This document shows positions 43,215 to 52,327 of a stretch of 64,000 nt of DNA, piece after piece (position 1 is the first letter of the stretch; every line of letters begins with the position of its first letter). The translations under genes and the position numbers were made by a program. The notes below the pieces were generated by a model. That model saw nothing but the letters and a program-made list of their open reading frames with translations. It ran no database searches and was not told the DNA's origin. The stretch is taken from NCBI RefSeq assembly GCF_029892565.1, contig NZ_JARXVH010000011.1, forward strand, positions 186,001 to 250,000, read 5' to 3'. The stretch comes from Streptomyces pseudovenezuelae (GTDB taxonomy: Bacteria; Actinomycetota; Actinomycetes; Streptomycetales; Streptomycetaceae).

Positions 43215-44198
43215 ATGAAGATCGTGATTCCCGGTGGCACCGGGCAGGTGGGGACGCTGCTGCGCCGCGAGCTGGCCGCGGCCGGCCATGAGGTCGTGGT
43301 GCTGAGCCGACGGCCCGGGCGCCCTGGCGACATCCCGTGGGACGGGGTGAACCAGGGCCCCTGGGCCGAGGCCATCGACGGCAGCGACGTGCTGATCAAC
43401 CTGGCCGGGCGCAGCGTCAGTTGCCGCTACACGCCGGCCAACATGCAGGCGATGATGGACTCACGGGTCCGGTCCGCCCGAGCCGTCGGCGAGGCGATCG
43501 CGTCCGCCGCCCGGCCGCCCCGCGTCTGGCTCCAGATGAGCACCGCCACCATCTACTCCCACCGCTTCGACGCACCCAACGACGAGACGACCGGCGTCAT
43601 CGGCGGAGCCGAGCCGGACGTCCCCGACTACTGGGCCTACAGCATCGAGATCGCCCGCAACTGGGAGCGCGAGCTGGAGCGTGCCGACACCCCGCACACC
43701 CGCAAGGTGGCCCTGCGCTCCGCCATGGTGATGAGCCCCGACCGGGGCGGTGTCCTCGACGTCCTGCTGCGCCTTGTGCGGCTCGGCCTCGGCGGCCCGG
43801 TCGCGGGCGGCGCGCAGTACGTCTCCTGGATCCACGGCCACGACTTCGTCCGCGCGGTCGAATTCCTCGTCGAGCGGGACGACTTGAGCGGCCCGGTGAA
43901 CCTCGCCGCCCCGAACCCGCTGCCGCAACGGGAGTTCATGCGTGACCTGCGCGCCGCCTGGGGTACCCCGATGGGCCTGCCCGCGACGAAGACGATGGCC
44001 GAACTCGGCGCCTTCGCGCTCCGCTCGGACACCGAACTCCTCCTCAAGAGCCGCCGCGTCGTCCCCGGCCGCCTGCTCGAAGCAGGCTTCGACTTCGACC
44101 AGCCGGAATGGCCGACGGCCGCCGAGGATCTCGTGCGGCGGGTACGGGGGTACCGGGGCGCGCACCACGTCCGCTCGACGGCCCGGTTCCTCAACTGA
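43215..44198 (+). CDS. NAD-dependent epimerase, TIGR01777 (YfcH) family
   Basis: SDR-extended protein of 327 residues with the N-terminal cofactor motif GGTGQVGT, the family motifs VLINLAGRSVSCRY and MSTATIYSHR, and the C-terminal DUF1731-type segment LLKSRRVVPGRLLEAGFDF. The family is widespread and its substrate is unknown. ATG 43215 follows a GGGGG-rich site; the frame is open further upstream, but the candidate operator at 43159 would then be coding. Confidence 0.88.
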   Translation: MKIVIPGGTGQVGTLLRRELAAAGHEVVVLSRRPGRPGDIPWDGVNQGPWAEAIDGSDVLINLAGRSVSCRYTPANMQAMMDSRVRSARAVGEAIASAARPPRVWLQMSTATIYSHRFDAPNDETTGVIGGAEPDVPDYWAYSIEIARNWERELERADTPHTRKVALRSAMVMSPDRGGVLDVLLRLVRLGLGGPVAGGAQYVSWIHGHDFVRAVEFLVERDDLSGPVNLAAPNPLPQREFMRDLRAAWGTPMGLPATKTMAELGAFALRSDTELLLKSRRVVPGRLLEAGFDFDQPEWPTAAEDLVRRVRGYRGAHHVRSTARFLN

Positions 44199-44251
44199 GT
44201 CGACGGCCGGGGACGGCCGCGCCTCAACTCGGTGAACCCGACCAGGACCCC

Positions 44252-45541
44252 TCACTGCCCCCGCCGATCGAATCGGAACGGCGCGAGGTCGTCCGGACGG
44301 CGTCCGGTGCGGACGTACTCGCTGAGGCGGTGGCCGGTGACCGGGCCCAGTGTGACGCCGAGCATGCCGTGTCCAGTCGCGGCGAACGCGTTGTCGTAGC
44401 CGGGGACTCGGTCGACGACCGGGAGTCCGTCGGGCAGAAAGGGCCGACCGCCGACCCAGGGGTCCCGGATCTGGCCGACCAGGTCGTCCGGGTCGTCGAA
44501 CCAGCGGCCCAGATAGTGCCGGCTGGCGAGCGCGACGGCCACGATCCGGCGCCAGTCGAGGCGGTTGTTGTTGCCGCTCAACTCCATCGTGCCGGCGATC
44601 CGGGTGGTGCCGGCGATCGGCGAGGCGACGGCCCGGCGTTCGCCGAAGTAGAGCGTGTGCCGGGGTGCCGGGTCGAGGTCGACCGAGAAGCTGTAGCCCT
44701 TGCCGGCCTGGAGCGGCAGCGGACGCCCCAACGAGCCCAGCAGTCCCGCGGAGCGCATGCCCGCCGCGATGACGACGGCGGAACAGGCGATCTCGCCATG
44801 GCCGGTGCGCAGGGCCGTGACGCGTCCAGCGGCCGTGCGGAATCCGTCGACCTCGGTGTTCTCGTGGACCTTCACCCCCGAGGCGGCGAGCGCTTCGCCG
44901 AGCCCGCGGCCGAAGGCCTCCGGATCCACTACACCCTCCCCCTCGACGAGGTACGCCGCGCGTACCTGCGCCGAGAGCGCGTCGTCGAGCAGCCGGGCCT
45001 CGTCGCCCGTGACGACGTCGTCCGGCATGGGGTAGCGGCCGTCCGCCATCTCCCGTTGGACGGCGAGGTGATGGCGGGCCTCGGTCGCCGACAGGAAGGC
45101 GTGCACCATGCCGGGTCGGGTCAGGGTCGTGTCGACGCCGGCCGCGCGCAGCTCGTCGAAGAGGTCGAAGGTGTCGCGGTTCAGTTCGGCGATCGCCGCG
45201 TAGCCGCGCCGGAAGGCGGCCGGTGTGCTGCTGCGCCAGAACCGCCACAGCCAGCGCACGAACGCCGGATCGGGCAGGGGCCGTAGATACAGGGGCGAGT
45301 CCGGCCGGCCCAGGGAGCGGAGCGCGTAGCGCACCACTCCGGGGGCGGGGACGGGCGTCGAGTGGCTGAGGCAGACCCAGCCCGCGTTGCCCCGCGAGGC
45401 CCCGGAGGCCAGGCCGCGCCGCTCGACGACCTCGACCGGCAGACCCGCCCGGGCCAGGTAGTAGGCGGTGCACAGTCCCACGACGCCGCCGCCGACGACC
45501 ACGACGGGATCGTCGCCGGTCAGTCCGTTCGCGCCCCTCAT
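44252..45541 (-). CDS. FAD-dependent D-amino-acid dehydrogenase/oxidase (DAO family)
   Basis: Flavoenzyme of 429 residues. The N-terminal Rossmann motif VVVVGGGVVGLCTAYYLARAG is followed by SGASRGNAGWV, and the C-terminal part has FAATGHGMLGVTLGPVTG, as in DadA-like D-amino-acid dehydrogenases. Its ATG overlaps the stop of the ATPase gene (ATGA), so it is the last gene of an operon with a polar amino-acid importer. The importer substrate and the oxidase substrate may be the same. Glycine or sarcosine oxidase are alternatives within this family. Confidence 0.88.
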   Translation of the reverse strand: MRGANGLTGDDPVVVVGGGVVGLCTAYYLARAGLPVEVVERRGLASGASRGNAGWVCLSHSTPVPAPGVVRYALRSLGRPDSPLYLRPLPDPAFVRWLWRFWRSSTPAAFRRGYAAIAELNRDTFDLFDELRAAGVDTTLTRPGMVHAFLSATEARHHLAVQREMADGRYPMPDDVVTGDEARLLDDALSAQVRAAYLVEGEGVVDPEAFGRGLGEALAASGVKVHENTEVDGFRTAAGRVTALRTGHGEIACSAVVIAAGMRSAGLLGSLGRPLPLQAGKGYSFSVDLDPAPRHTLYFGERRAVASPIAGTTRIAGTMELSGNNNRLDWRRIVAVALASRHYLGRWFDDPDDLVGQIRDPWVGGRPFLPDGLPVVDRVPGYDNAFAATGHGMLGVTLGPVTGHRLSEYVRTGRRPDDLAPFRFDRRGQ

Positions 45542-46332
45542 GACACGGATCCGTATGCCGTGAGGAACTCCCGGGTGCGGGCCTGCGCGGGGTGGTCGAG
45601 GACGTCCTGCGGGCGGCCCTCCTCGACGATCCGGCCACCGTCGACGAACACGACGTGGTCCGACACCTCGCGGGCGAAGGGGAGTTCATGGGTGACCAGG
45701 AGCATCGTCATGCCCTCGGCGGCCAGTTCCCGCATCACGCCGAGCACTTCGCGGGTGGCCTCCGGGTCCAGGGACGAGGTGGGTTCGTCGAAGAGCAGCA
45801 CCTCTGGCCTGAGTGCCAACGCCCTTGCGATGGCGACCCGTTGCTGCTCACCGCCGGAGAGCTGGTCGGGCAGGGCGAGGCCGCGGTGGGCCACCCCGAC
45901 CCGGCGCAGCAGGGCGACGGCCCGCTCCAGCGCCTCCGGTTCGGCGACGCCCGCCTTGCGCTGGGCCAGGACGATGTTCTCCACGGCCGTCAGATGCGGG
46001 AAGAGGTTGAACCTCTGGAAGACCATGCCGACGGTACGGCGCAGCCGCGGCAGGTCGCGGCAGACGGTGCGGCCCTCACGGTGCACCACCTCGCCGGCCA
46101 CCTCGACCGTGCCCCGGTCGGGCTGCTCCAGCAGATTGACGCAGCGCATCAGGGTCGTCTTGCCGCCGCCGCTCTGCCCGATGACGCTGACGATGCGGCC
46201 GCGGTCGACCTCCAGGTCCACGTCGTCGAGGACGAGCCGGCCGTCGAAGGACTTGCGCAGCCCCTCGATGCGTACCACCGCCTCGGTGGTGGCCGGCGGG
46301 ACGGTCTTCTCCGTGGTGACGGGCTCGGTCAT
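45538..46332 (-). CDS. Polar amino-acid ABC transporter ATPase (GlnQ/HisP family)
   Basis: 264-residue ATPase with Walker A GQSGGGKTT, signature LSGGEQQR, Walker B VLLFDEPTSSLDPE and the switch His in LLVTHEL. Gly replaces the usual Ser of GQSGSGKST, which is tolerated in this family. ATG 46332 overlaps the permease stop (ATGA). It energises the importer made by the next two upstream genes. Confidence 0.93.
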   Translation of the reverse strand: MTEPVTTEKTVPPATTEAVVRIEGLRKSFDGRLVLDDVDLEVDRGRIVSVIGQSGGGKTTLMRCVNLLEQPDRGTVEVAGEVVHREGRTVCRDLPRLRRTVGMVFQRFNLFPHLTAVENIVLAQRKAGVAEPEALERAVALLRRVGVAHRGLALPDQLSGGEQQRVAIARALALRPEVLLFDEPTSSLDPEATREVLGVMRELAAEGMTMLLVTHELPFAREVSDHVVFVDGGRIVEEGRPQDVLDHPAQARTREFLTAYGSVS

Positions 46333-47084
46333 ACGACCGCCTCCTCGCGGTCGGTGCGGGTGTCGAGGTCGGCGGCGAGCAGGGCACGGGCGGCGCGCAC
46401 CCGGCGACGGCGCCGGGGGGACAGCGGGATGCCCGCCCGCACTTTGCGCTCCAGCAGCAGGAGGAGCTGGGAGAGCGGGTAGCACAGGGCGAAGTAGAGG
46501 GCGGAGATGACGAGATACACCTCCAGCGCGCGGAAGGTCGCCGAGGTGATCAGCCGCCCCTCCGACATCAGCTCGGCGGCCGAGACGGTGACCAGCAGGG
46601 AGGTGGACTTCAGCAGGTCGACCAGCATCGTGTTGGTGCCGGGCAGCGCCTGCCGGACCGCCTGCGGCAGTACGACGTGCACGAAGATGCCCACTTTGCC
46701 CAGGCCCAGCGCCTCGCCGGCCTCCGTCTGACCGGTGTGGACGCCGCTGATCGCGGAGCGGAAGATCTCCGAGAGGTAGGCGGCGTAGAAGACGACCAGG
46801 CTGAGGCAGCCGGCGGTGAACACGTCGAGCCGGATGCCCGCCGAGGCCAGGCCGAAGTACGTCAGGAAGATGATGGCGAGGAGCGGGATGTTCTTGAACA
46901 CCTCGGTGTAGACGGCGGCGACGGCGCGCGCGGGCCAGGCCCGGTTCAGCCGGAGCAGGGCCACCGCCAGGCCGAGCAGGACCGCGCCGACGAAGCTGAC
47001 CACCGTGTAGGAGACGGTACGGCCGAGCGCGTCGAGCAGGTCGGAACGGTAGTCGGACCAGGGGACTTGGAAGAGACCGGACAT
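46329..47084 (-). CDS. Polar amino-acid ABC transporter permease (HisM/GlnP family)
   Basis: 251-residue membrane protein with about five hydrophobic segments and the His/Glu/Gln permease signature EVFKNIPLLAIIF and EAGEALGLGKVGIFVHVVLPQAVRQALPG (EAA loop). Only one permease is encoded, so it probably forms a homodimer. It lies 9 bp downstream of the binding-protein gene. The C-terminal tail is long, basic then acidic. Confidence 0.92.
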   Translation of the reverse strand: MSGLFQVPWSDYRSDLLDALGRTVSYTVVSFVGAVLLGLAVALLRLNRAWPARAVAAVYTEVFKNIPLLAIIFLTYFGLASAGIRLDVFTAGCLSLVVFYAAYLSEIFRSAISGVHTGQTEAGEALGLGKVGIFVHVVLPQAVRQALPGTNTMLVDLLKSTSLLVTVSAAELMSEGRLITSATFRALEVYLVISALYFALCYPLSQLLLLLERKVRAGIPLSPRRRRRVRAARALLAADLDTRTDREEAVV

Positions 47085-47093
47085 GTCATCCCC

Positions 47094-48023
47094 TCACTTG
47101 GCGATGGACGGCGGCGTCCAGGTGGCGGGCCGGTCCACTCCGCGCCGCGCGGCGGCGACATCGGCGGCCGGCTCCAGGAACTGCTCGGGGTCGCCGCCGT
47201 ACTTCTCGACGAGCTTCGCCAACTCGCCGTTGGTGTACATGGCGTCGATCTGCGCGGAGATCGCCTTCTCCAGCCTGGTGGCCTTCTTGGGGAGGTAGAA
47301 GCCGGTCTGGTACGGCTGGAAGTACTGGTACGCGGGCTGCGCCCTGACCTCGCCGGCGGTCGGCGGGGTCAGGTACTCCGTCTTGATCTTCAGGTCGGGG
47401 CGCTCCTTCTGGGCCGCGATGATGATCAGCGGGTCGAGGAAGCCGACGTCGACGCGGCCGGCGCCGAGGTCGTCGAAGACGCCGTTGGCGTCGGGGTAGG
47501 CGTGCAGCTTCGCGCCGGGCACGGCCTGGATGGACTTGACCCAGACGTAGCCCTCGACCGTGCCGAGGCTCAGGCCCTTGAGGTCGTCGACCGTCTTGTA
47601 CGTCTTTCCGCCGCGCACCGCCATCGCGGGCGGCGAGTAGTAGGGCGGGTCGGTGAACAGGCCCTGCTTCTGCCGGTCGGCGGACCAGGCGACGCCGCCG
47701 ACGGTGAGGTCGACGCGACGGGACTGGACGCCGGCCAGCATGCCGGCGAAGTCGGTGACCTGGGGCTTGATCCGCAGGCCCAGCTTCTTGGCGACGTAGG
47801 TGAGGATGTCGCCGTCCAGACCGACGATCTTGTCGCCCTGGACGCTGGTGTAGGGGGCGTACGGCTGGACGGCCACCTTGATGACGCCGGGCGTGAGCGT
47901 GCCCAGGGCGGCGACCTTCGCGGACACGTTCTTGGGGGCGTCGTCGCCGGAACCGCAGGCGGAGACGGTGGACAGCAGGAGTACTGCCAGCAATGCGGAC
48001 GCGAGGGGGCGTGCACGTGTCAT
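47094..48023 (-). CDS. Amino-acid-binding lipoprotein of the ABC importer
   Basis: 309-residue class II binding protein (SBP_bac_3 type) with a signal peptide and lipobox ending at Cys23 (VSAC). The core shows LTPGVIKVAVQPYAPYT, VGLDGDILTYVAKKLGL and DLTVGGVAWSADRQ, typical of amino-acid receptors. ATG 48023 follows GGAAGG. It is divergent from the CdaR/PucR-type regulator at 48249, which is the likely controller of this operon. Ligand unknown; the adjacent FAD oxidase suggests an amino acid or derived amine. Confidence 0.92.
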   Translation of the reverse strand: MTRARPLASALLAVLLLSTVSACGSGDDAPKNVSAKVAALGTLTPGVIKVAVQPYAPYTSVQGDKIVGLDGDILTYVAKKLGLRIKPQVTDFAGMLAGVQSRRVDLTVGGVAWSADRQKQGLFTDPPYYSPPAMAVRGGKTYKTVDDLKGLSLGTVEGYVWVKSIQAVPGAKLHAYPDANGVFDDLGAGRVDVGFLDPLIIIAAQKERPDLKIKTEYLTPPTAGEVRAQPAYQYFQPYQTGFYLPKKATRLEKAISAQIDAMYTNGELAKLVEKYGGDPEQFLEPAADVAAARRGVDRPATWTPPSIAK

Positions 48024-48248
48024 CGGCTTGGGCCTTCCGTCCGGGCGCTCACGGGCGCTTCCGGGTACTGAATGGGACCCGCCGTTCACCGCGCTGTGCC
48101 CTCGGCGGGGACCTCGATTGGGGCCATACGCTAGAGACCGCGCCGGATCACGTCACCGGTCACTCCGTACAGAGTTGTGGCCGAAATGACCCCCTCCCCT
48201 GTACGGTGCGTCCAATCGCGCGCCGACTCCCGGCGGGAGGAGACGCCC

Positions 48249-49442
48249 TTGTTGAGTCCGTCGCTCGCCCAGGAGATCGCCGCGGACACCTCGGCCGTCA
48301 TCGGGTTCAACGTGCTGATCACGGATGCGGAGGGCATGGTCATCGGCAGCGGCGACAGCAGCCGCGTCGGCACCTTCCACGAGGCGTCCGTGGACGTCGT
48401 CCGCACCCAGGAACCCGCCACCCACAGCGCCTCGCAGGCCGGGCTGCTGCGCGGGGTGCGGCCGGGCGTCACCCTGCCGCTGGTCACCGGCGGGCGGGCG
48501 GTGGGCACGGTCGGGATCACCGGTACGCCCGGCCAGGTGCGCCGCTTCGGACTGCTGGTGAAACGGCAGACGGAGATCCTGCTGCGCGAGTCGGTGATGC
48601 TCCGCTCCCGGCTGCTCGCCGAGCGGGCCTCGGAGAAGCTGCTCACCGACATCGCCTCCTACGATCCGCAGGTCGTGGAGGGCGAGTTCCTGATGTTCCG
48701 GGCCGCCGAACTCGGCTTCGACCTACGGCTGCCGCGGGCCGCGGTGGCCATCGAGGTGACCGTGCCCGACCCGGCCGCCGGGCGCCGCAGCGCGCCCACG
48801 CACGACATGGCGCAGGTCCGCTCGGAACTGCTGCGCACCGTCCGCGAGGTCTTCGCCGACCCGCAGGACGTCGTCGCCTCCACGGCTCCCGGCTGGATCG
48901 GCGTACTGAGCCGGCTGCCCGCCCAGCAGCCGACGGACGCCCTGCTCGCCGCGTGCCGACGGGTCACCGACGTGATCGCCGCGCAGGACGGGCTCAGCGC
49001 CCGCGCCGGCATCGGCGAGGCGGCCTCCTCGGTCGGCGGACTGCACGACTCCTACCAGGACGCCTGCGACGCGCTGCGGCTCGGTGCCCGGCTGGCAGGC
49101 GGTTCCGCCGTCCACCTGATCACCGATCTGCGGGTGCACCAGCTCCTGGCGGCCGTGGGCCAGCCCGCCCGCAGCCGGCTGGTAGAACTCACCACGGCCG
49201 AGCTGCGCGCCCAGCCGGACTGGCCGGCGCTGCGCGACACGGTGACCGCCTGGTGCGAGAGCGGCTTCCATCTCGTACGGGCCTCTGCCGCCCTGCACAT
49301 CCACCGCAACACGGTGATCTACCGGATGAACAAGATCGAGCAGATCACCGGTCGCCCCCTGCGCGAGCACCGCACCACGATGGCGCTGTACCTCGCGTGC
49401 CTCGCGGACCAACTGGCGGGCGGGGGCGAGGGGGACCGGTGA
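48249..49442 (+). CDS. CdaR/PucR-family transcriptional regulator
   Basis: 397-residue activator-type regulator. An N-terminal sugar-diacid-recognition region (LAQEIAADTSAVIGFNVLITD) is followed by a GGDEF-like middle and a C-terminal PucR helix-turn-helix (SAALHIHRNTVIYRMNKIEQITGR). TTG 48249 is chosen because GGGAGG lies 8 bp upstream; GTG 48177 is an alternative. Divergence from the amino-acid importer operon suggests control of that operon and of the hydratase downstream. The effector may be a hydroxy- or amino-acid, not necessarily a sugar diacid. Confidence 0.87.
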   Translation: MLSPSLAQEIAADTSAVIGFNVLITDAEGMVIGSGDSSRVGTFHEASVDVVRTQEPATHSASQAGLLRGVRPGVTLPLVTGGRAVGTVGITGTPGQVRRFGLLVKRQTEILLRESVMLRSRLLAERASEKLLTDIASYDPQVVEGEFLMFRAAELGFDLRLPRAAVAIEVTVPDPAAGRRSAPTHDMAQVRSELLRTVREVFADPQDVVASTAPGWIGVLSRLPAQQPTDALLAACRRVTDVIAAQDGLSARAGIGEAASSVGGLHDSYQDACDALRLGARLAGGSAVHLITDLRVHQLLAAVGQPARSRLVELTTAELRAQPDWPALRDTVTAWCESGFHLVRASAALHIHRNTVIYRMNKIEQITGRPLREHRTTMALYLACLADQLAGGGEGDR

Positions 49443-49465
49443 GCGGCTGCGAGGACTGGAGGACC

Positions 49466-50359
49466 ATGGAACCCGAGGAGCAGTCGGCGAAGACGTCCGG
49501 TGCCGCCCCGCTCAGCTCGTACGTGGAGTCGTGGACCCCGGGTCCCGTCACGGACGAGGACCCGCTGCCACTCGGTCCGGTGGCCGCCCTGTCGGCGGTC
49601 CTGGACCTGCCCGGCACCGTGGCAAAGAACGGCGACCCGCTGCCTCCGCTGTGGCACTGGCTGTACTTCCTGAACTGGCCGACGCAGGGCAAGTTGGGCC
49701 CCGACGGCCACCCGCGCGACGGCCACTTCCTGCCGCCGATCCCGCAGCGGCAGCGCATGTGGGCCGGCGGTCGCTGCGAGATCCGCGAGCCGCTGCGCCT
49801 GGGCGAACCGGCCGAGCGCGTGAGCAGCCTGGGGGCGCTGACCGCCAAGCAGGGCCGCACCGGGGAGCTGCTGTTCGTCACCGAGCGCCGTGAGTTCCGC
49901 CAGCGCGGGCGGGTCTGTCTGGTCGAGGAGCAGGACAGCGTGTACCGGTCGGGCCGTAGCGCGGGCCAACACCCGGGTGTCCTCGACGAGTTGGCCCTCC
50001 CCGACACCGACGCCCCCTGGCAACTGCCCGTACACCCGGACCCGGCGCTGCTCTTCCGGTTCAGCGCTCTCACCGCGAACGCGCACCGCATCCACTACGA
50101 CGCCCCGTACTGCCGCGACGAGGAGGGCTACCCCGGCCTCCTCGTCCACGGCCCGCTGCTCGCCCTGCTCATGCTCGAACTCCCCCGCCGCCGGGCGCCG
50201 GACCGGCGGGTGCGCGCGCTGTCGTACCGGCTCCACAAGCCGGTGTTCGGGGGCGAGCACCTGGCGGCCTGCGGCACCCCGGCCGGCGAGGGTGCCGAGC
50301 TGCGCGTGGCCACCCACCGGGAGGAGCGGCACGCCACGGCCGAGGTGACGTTCGGGTAG
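49466..50359 (+). CDS. MaoC/FAS1-like dehydratase, mesaconyl-CoA hydratase type
   Basis: 297-residue protein resembling itaconyl/mesaconyl-C4-CoA hydratases and HTD2-type double hot-dog enzymes: LWHWLYFLNWPTQGKLGPDGHP, GGRCEIREPLRLGEPA and the hydratase motif HYDAPYCRDEEGYPGLLVHGPL containing the catalytic His/Asp positions. ATG 49466 follows GGAGG by 4 bp and lies 23 bp after the regulator stop. It probably acts on an alpha,beta-unsaturated acyl-CoA in amino-acid or dicarboxylate breakdown. Exact substrate not inferable. Confidence 0.82.
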   Translation: MEPEEQSAKTSGAAPLSSYVESWTPGPVTDEDPLPLGPVAALSAVLDLPGTVAKNGDPLPPLWHWLYFLNWPTQGKLGPDGHPRDGHFLPPIPQRQRMWAGGRCEIREPLRLGEPAERVSSLGALTAKQGRTGELLFVTERREFRQRGRVCLVEEQDSVYRSGRSAGQHPGVLDELALPDTDAPWQLPVHPDPALLFRFSALTANAHRIHYDAPYCRDEEGYPGLLVHGPLLALLMLELPRRRAPDRRVRALSYRLHKPVFGGEHLAACGTPAGEGAELRVATHREERHATAEVTFG

Positions 50360-50375
50360 GTCCTGTCGAGCAGGG

Positions 50376-51092
50376 TCAGGACGGCTCCGCCGCCCGGACC
50401 CGGGCCAGTACGTCGCGGATCATCTCGGCGCTGATCATGAAGTGCTCGCGGGCGATGTCCTGCGCGCGCTCGGGCTCGCCCGCCGCGATGGCCTCGTACA
50501 GGGACGTGTGGTCCGCGCCGGCCCGGTGGAAGTGGGTCCGCTCGCCCTTGCCCCACGGCTCGATCGGGAAGCCGAGGCTGATCCGGGTGAGCAGGTCGCG
50601 GCTGAGCAAGGCGATCTGCGGGTTGTGGGTGGCGGCGCAGATGCTCTGGTGGAACGCGCTGTCGGCGGCCTGTTCCTCGCGGGGCGTGGTCGCGGACAGG
50701 TGGGCGGCGAGGGCCTCGCGCATGGGTGCCAGGTCCTCGGTCGTGCGGCGCCGGGCGGCCGTCGCGGCGACCATGCCCTCGACCAGTCCGCGCAGGTCGA
50801 AGAGCTGCTCGAACTCCTCCCAGCGAGGTAGCAGCGTACGGCGGACCGCGGCGGCGGAGGACGCGGTCCAGCTGTCGCGGACGTACGCGCCGCCGTTGCG
50901 GCCCCGGCGGATCTCGATGACGCCGAGTGCCTGGAGGCGGGCGACGGCCTCGCGCACGGTGGGCCGGCTGACGTGCAGCAGGCCGGTGAGTTCCCGCTCC
51001 ACGGGCAGGCGTTCGCCCGGCAGGAAGTCGCCGACGGCGATCGCGGTGAGCAGCCGGTCGGAGACCTCGTCGACCGCCGACGTCACGCGCAC
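50376..51092 (-). CDS. GntR-family regulator, FadR (FCD) subfamily
   Basis: Winged-helix repressor with N-terminal DNA-binding region (ERLPVERELTGLLHVSRPTVREAVARLQALGVIEIRRGRNGG) and an all-helical FCD ligand domain containing likely metal-binding Asp/His residues (FDLRGLVEG, FHQSICAATHN, HTSLYEAIAAG, REHF). GTG 51092 gives 238 residues but lacks a ribosome site. The frame stays open upstream and reads QDEYARVLDRVLLGG, and CTG 51203 has GGGGGAG 4 bp upstream, so the true start may be there. It is divergent from the peptidase-Dpp operon and likely represses it through the dyad at 51283. Confidence 0.9.
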   Translation of the reverse strand: MRVTSAVDEVSDRLLTAIAVGDFLPGERLPVERELTGLLHVSRPTVREAVARLQALGVIEIRRGRNGGAYVRDSWTASSAAAVRRTLLPRWEEFEQLFDLRGLVEGMVAATAARRRTTEDLAPMREALAAHLSATTPREEQAADSAFHQSICAATHNPQIALLSRDLLTRISLGFPIEPWGKGERTHFHRAGADHTSLYEAIAAGEPERAQDIAREHFMISAEMIRDVLARVRAAEPS

Positions 51093-51407
51093 CGGGCGCA
51101 GCGGCGAGGTGGCGCCGCCGAGGAGGACGCGGTCGAGGACCCGGGCGTACTCGTCCTGCGGTTCGGACGGCTGAGGTTCGGATGCCTGCGGTGCGGATGT
51201 CAGCTGACTCCCCCTTGTTCGCCGCTTCTGTTAACGGGCGGATGCCACGTAAACACGCCGTTACTTCTTGTCCCGGCCGCGCTAAAAGGTCTTGTGCGCT
51301 GACCTTTTACCCAATGACTATCTCACCCATCCGTCACACCCGTCCGTCACATCCATCTCGTTTCAGTCAGACCCCGGCCGGTCCAGGCCGGTCTGGGAGG
51401 CATCTCG
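51093..51407. other. Divergent control region of the GntR and peptide operons
   Basis: About 315 bp. The part next to the GntR gene (51093-51203) is probably its N-terminal coding extension. The rest is AT-richer and holds the dyad at 51283-51309 and the short repeat TAACGG/CCGTTA around 51233-51264. No other gene is seen. Confidence 0.6.
51283..51309. promoter_or_regulatory. Candidate GntR operator, TAAAAGGTC dyad
   Basis: Perfect 9-bp arms TAAAAGGTC and GACCTTTTA with a 9-nt spacer, about 100 bp upstream of the peptidase start and 75-190 bp from the possible regulator starts. Its position suggests autoregulation and control of the peptide operon. The spacer is longer than in the usual TGGTnnnACCA FadR-like site. 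Confidence 0.55.
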
Positions 51408-52304
51408 GTGGCGATCCCCGAACCGAACCACACCGGAACCGTCGACTTCAACGGCTGGTCCACCTGGTACCGGATCACGGGCGAACCGGACAGGACACCC
51501 CTGGTGGTCCTGCACGGCGGACCCGGCGCCGGTCACGACTACACGCTGAGCATCGCGGGCATCGCCGGGCAGGGCCGCCAGGTGGTGCACTACGACCAGC
51601 TCGGCATCGGACGCTCCACCCACCTGCCCGACAAGGGTGCCGACTTCTGGACCGTCCAGCTCTTCCTCGACGAACTGGACACCCTGCTCAAGGCGTTGGG
51701 CATCGCCGACGCCTACCACGTCCTCGGCCAGTCCTGGGGCGGCATGCTCGCCGCCGAGCACGCGGTACGCCGTCCACCCGGGCTGCGCGGTCTGGTCATC
51801 GCCAACTCCCCCGCGTCCATGGAGCTGTGGCTCGCGGCGGCGGCCGAACTGCGCGCCGAACTGCCGCCCGAGGTCCAGCACACCCTGCTCGCCCACGAGG
51901 CGGCCGGGACCACCGACCACCCCGACTACCTCGCCGCCGAGCAGGTCTTCAACGAACGTCACGTGTGCCGCCTGAGTCCCAACCCGCCCGAGGTCCAGGC
52001 CACTTGGGAGAACATCTCCGCCGATCCGACCGTCTACCACACGATGAACGGGCCCAACGAGTTCCATGTCGTCGGCACGCTCAAGGACTGGTCCGTCATC
52101 GACCGCCTGCACCTGATCGAGGCGCCGACCCTGCTGGTGTCCGGGCGCTACGACGAGGCGACCCCGGAGACCCTCCACCCCTTCGCCGACCGCATCCCCG
52201 ACGTGCGCTGGCACATGTTCGAGCACTCGAGCCACATGCCGCACGTCGAGGAGGAGGAGCTGTACCTCCGCGTCGTGGGCGCCTTCCTCGACTCCAACGA
52301 CTGA
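51408..52304 (+). CDS. Proline iminopeptidase-like hydrolase (peptidase family S33)
   Basis: 298-residue alpha/beta hydrolase cleaving N-terminal residues from small peptides or amides. Motifs: LHGGPGAGHDY (oxyanion), YDQLGIGRS, nucleophile GQSWGG, Asp in SGRYDEATPE and catalytic His in SSHMPHVEEEE. No signal peptide, so cytoplasmic. GTG 51408 follows GGGAGG by 7 bp. It is the first gene of an operon with a peptide importer, consistent with digesting imported peptides. Confidence 0.92.
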   Translation: MAIPEPNHTGTVDFNGWSTWYRITGEPDRTPLVVLHGGPGAGHDYTLSIAGIAGQGRQVVHYDQLGIGRSTHLPDKGADFWTVQLFLDELDTLLKALGIADAYHVLGQSWGGMLAAEHAVRRPPGLRGLVIANSPASMELWLAAAAELRAELPPEVQHTLLAHEAAGTTDHPDYLAAEQVFNERHVCRLSPNPPEVQATWENISADPTVYHTMNGPNEFHVVGTLKDWSVIDRLHLIEAPTLLVSGRYDEATPETLHPFADRIPDVRWHMFEHSSHMPHVEEEELYLRVVGAFLDSND

Positions 52305-52327
52305 CTTCCCGACGGGAGTTCATTGCG

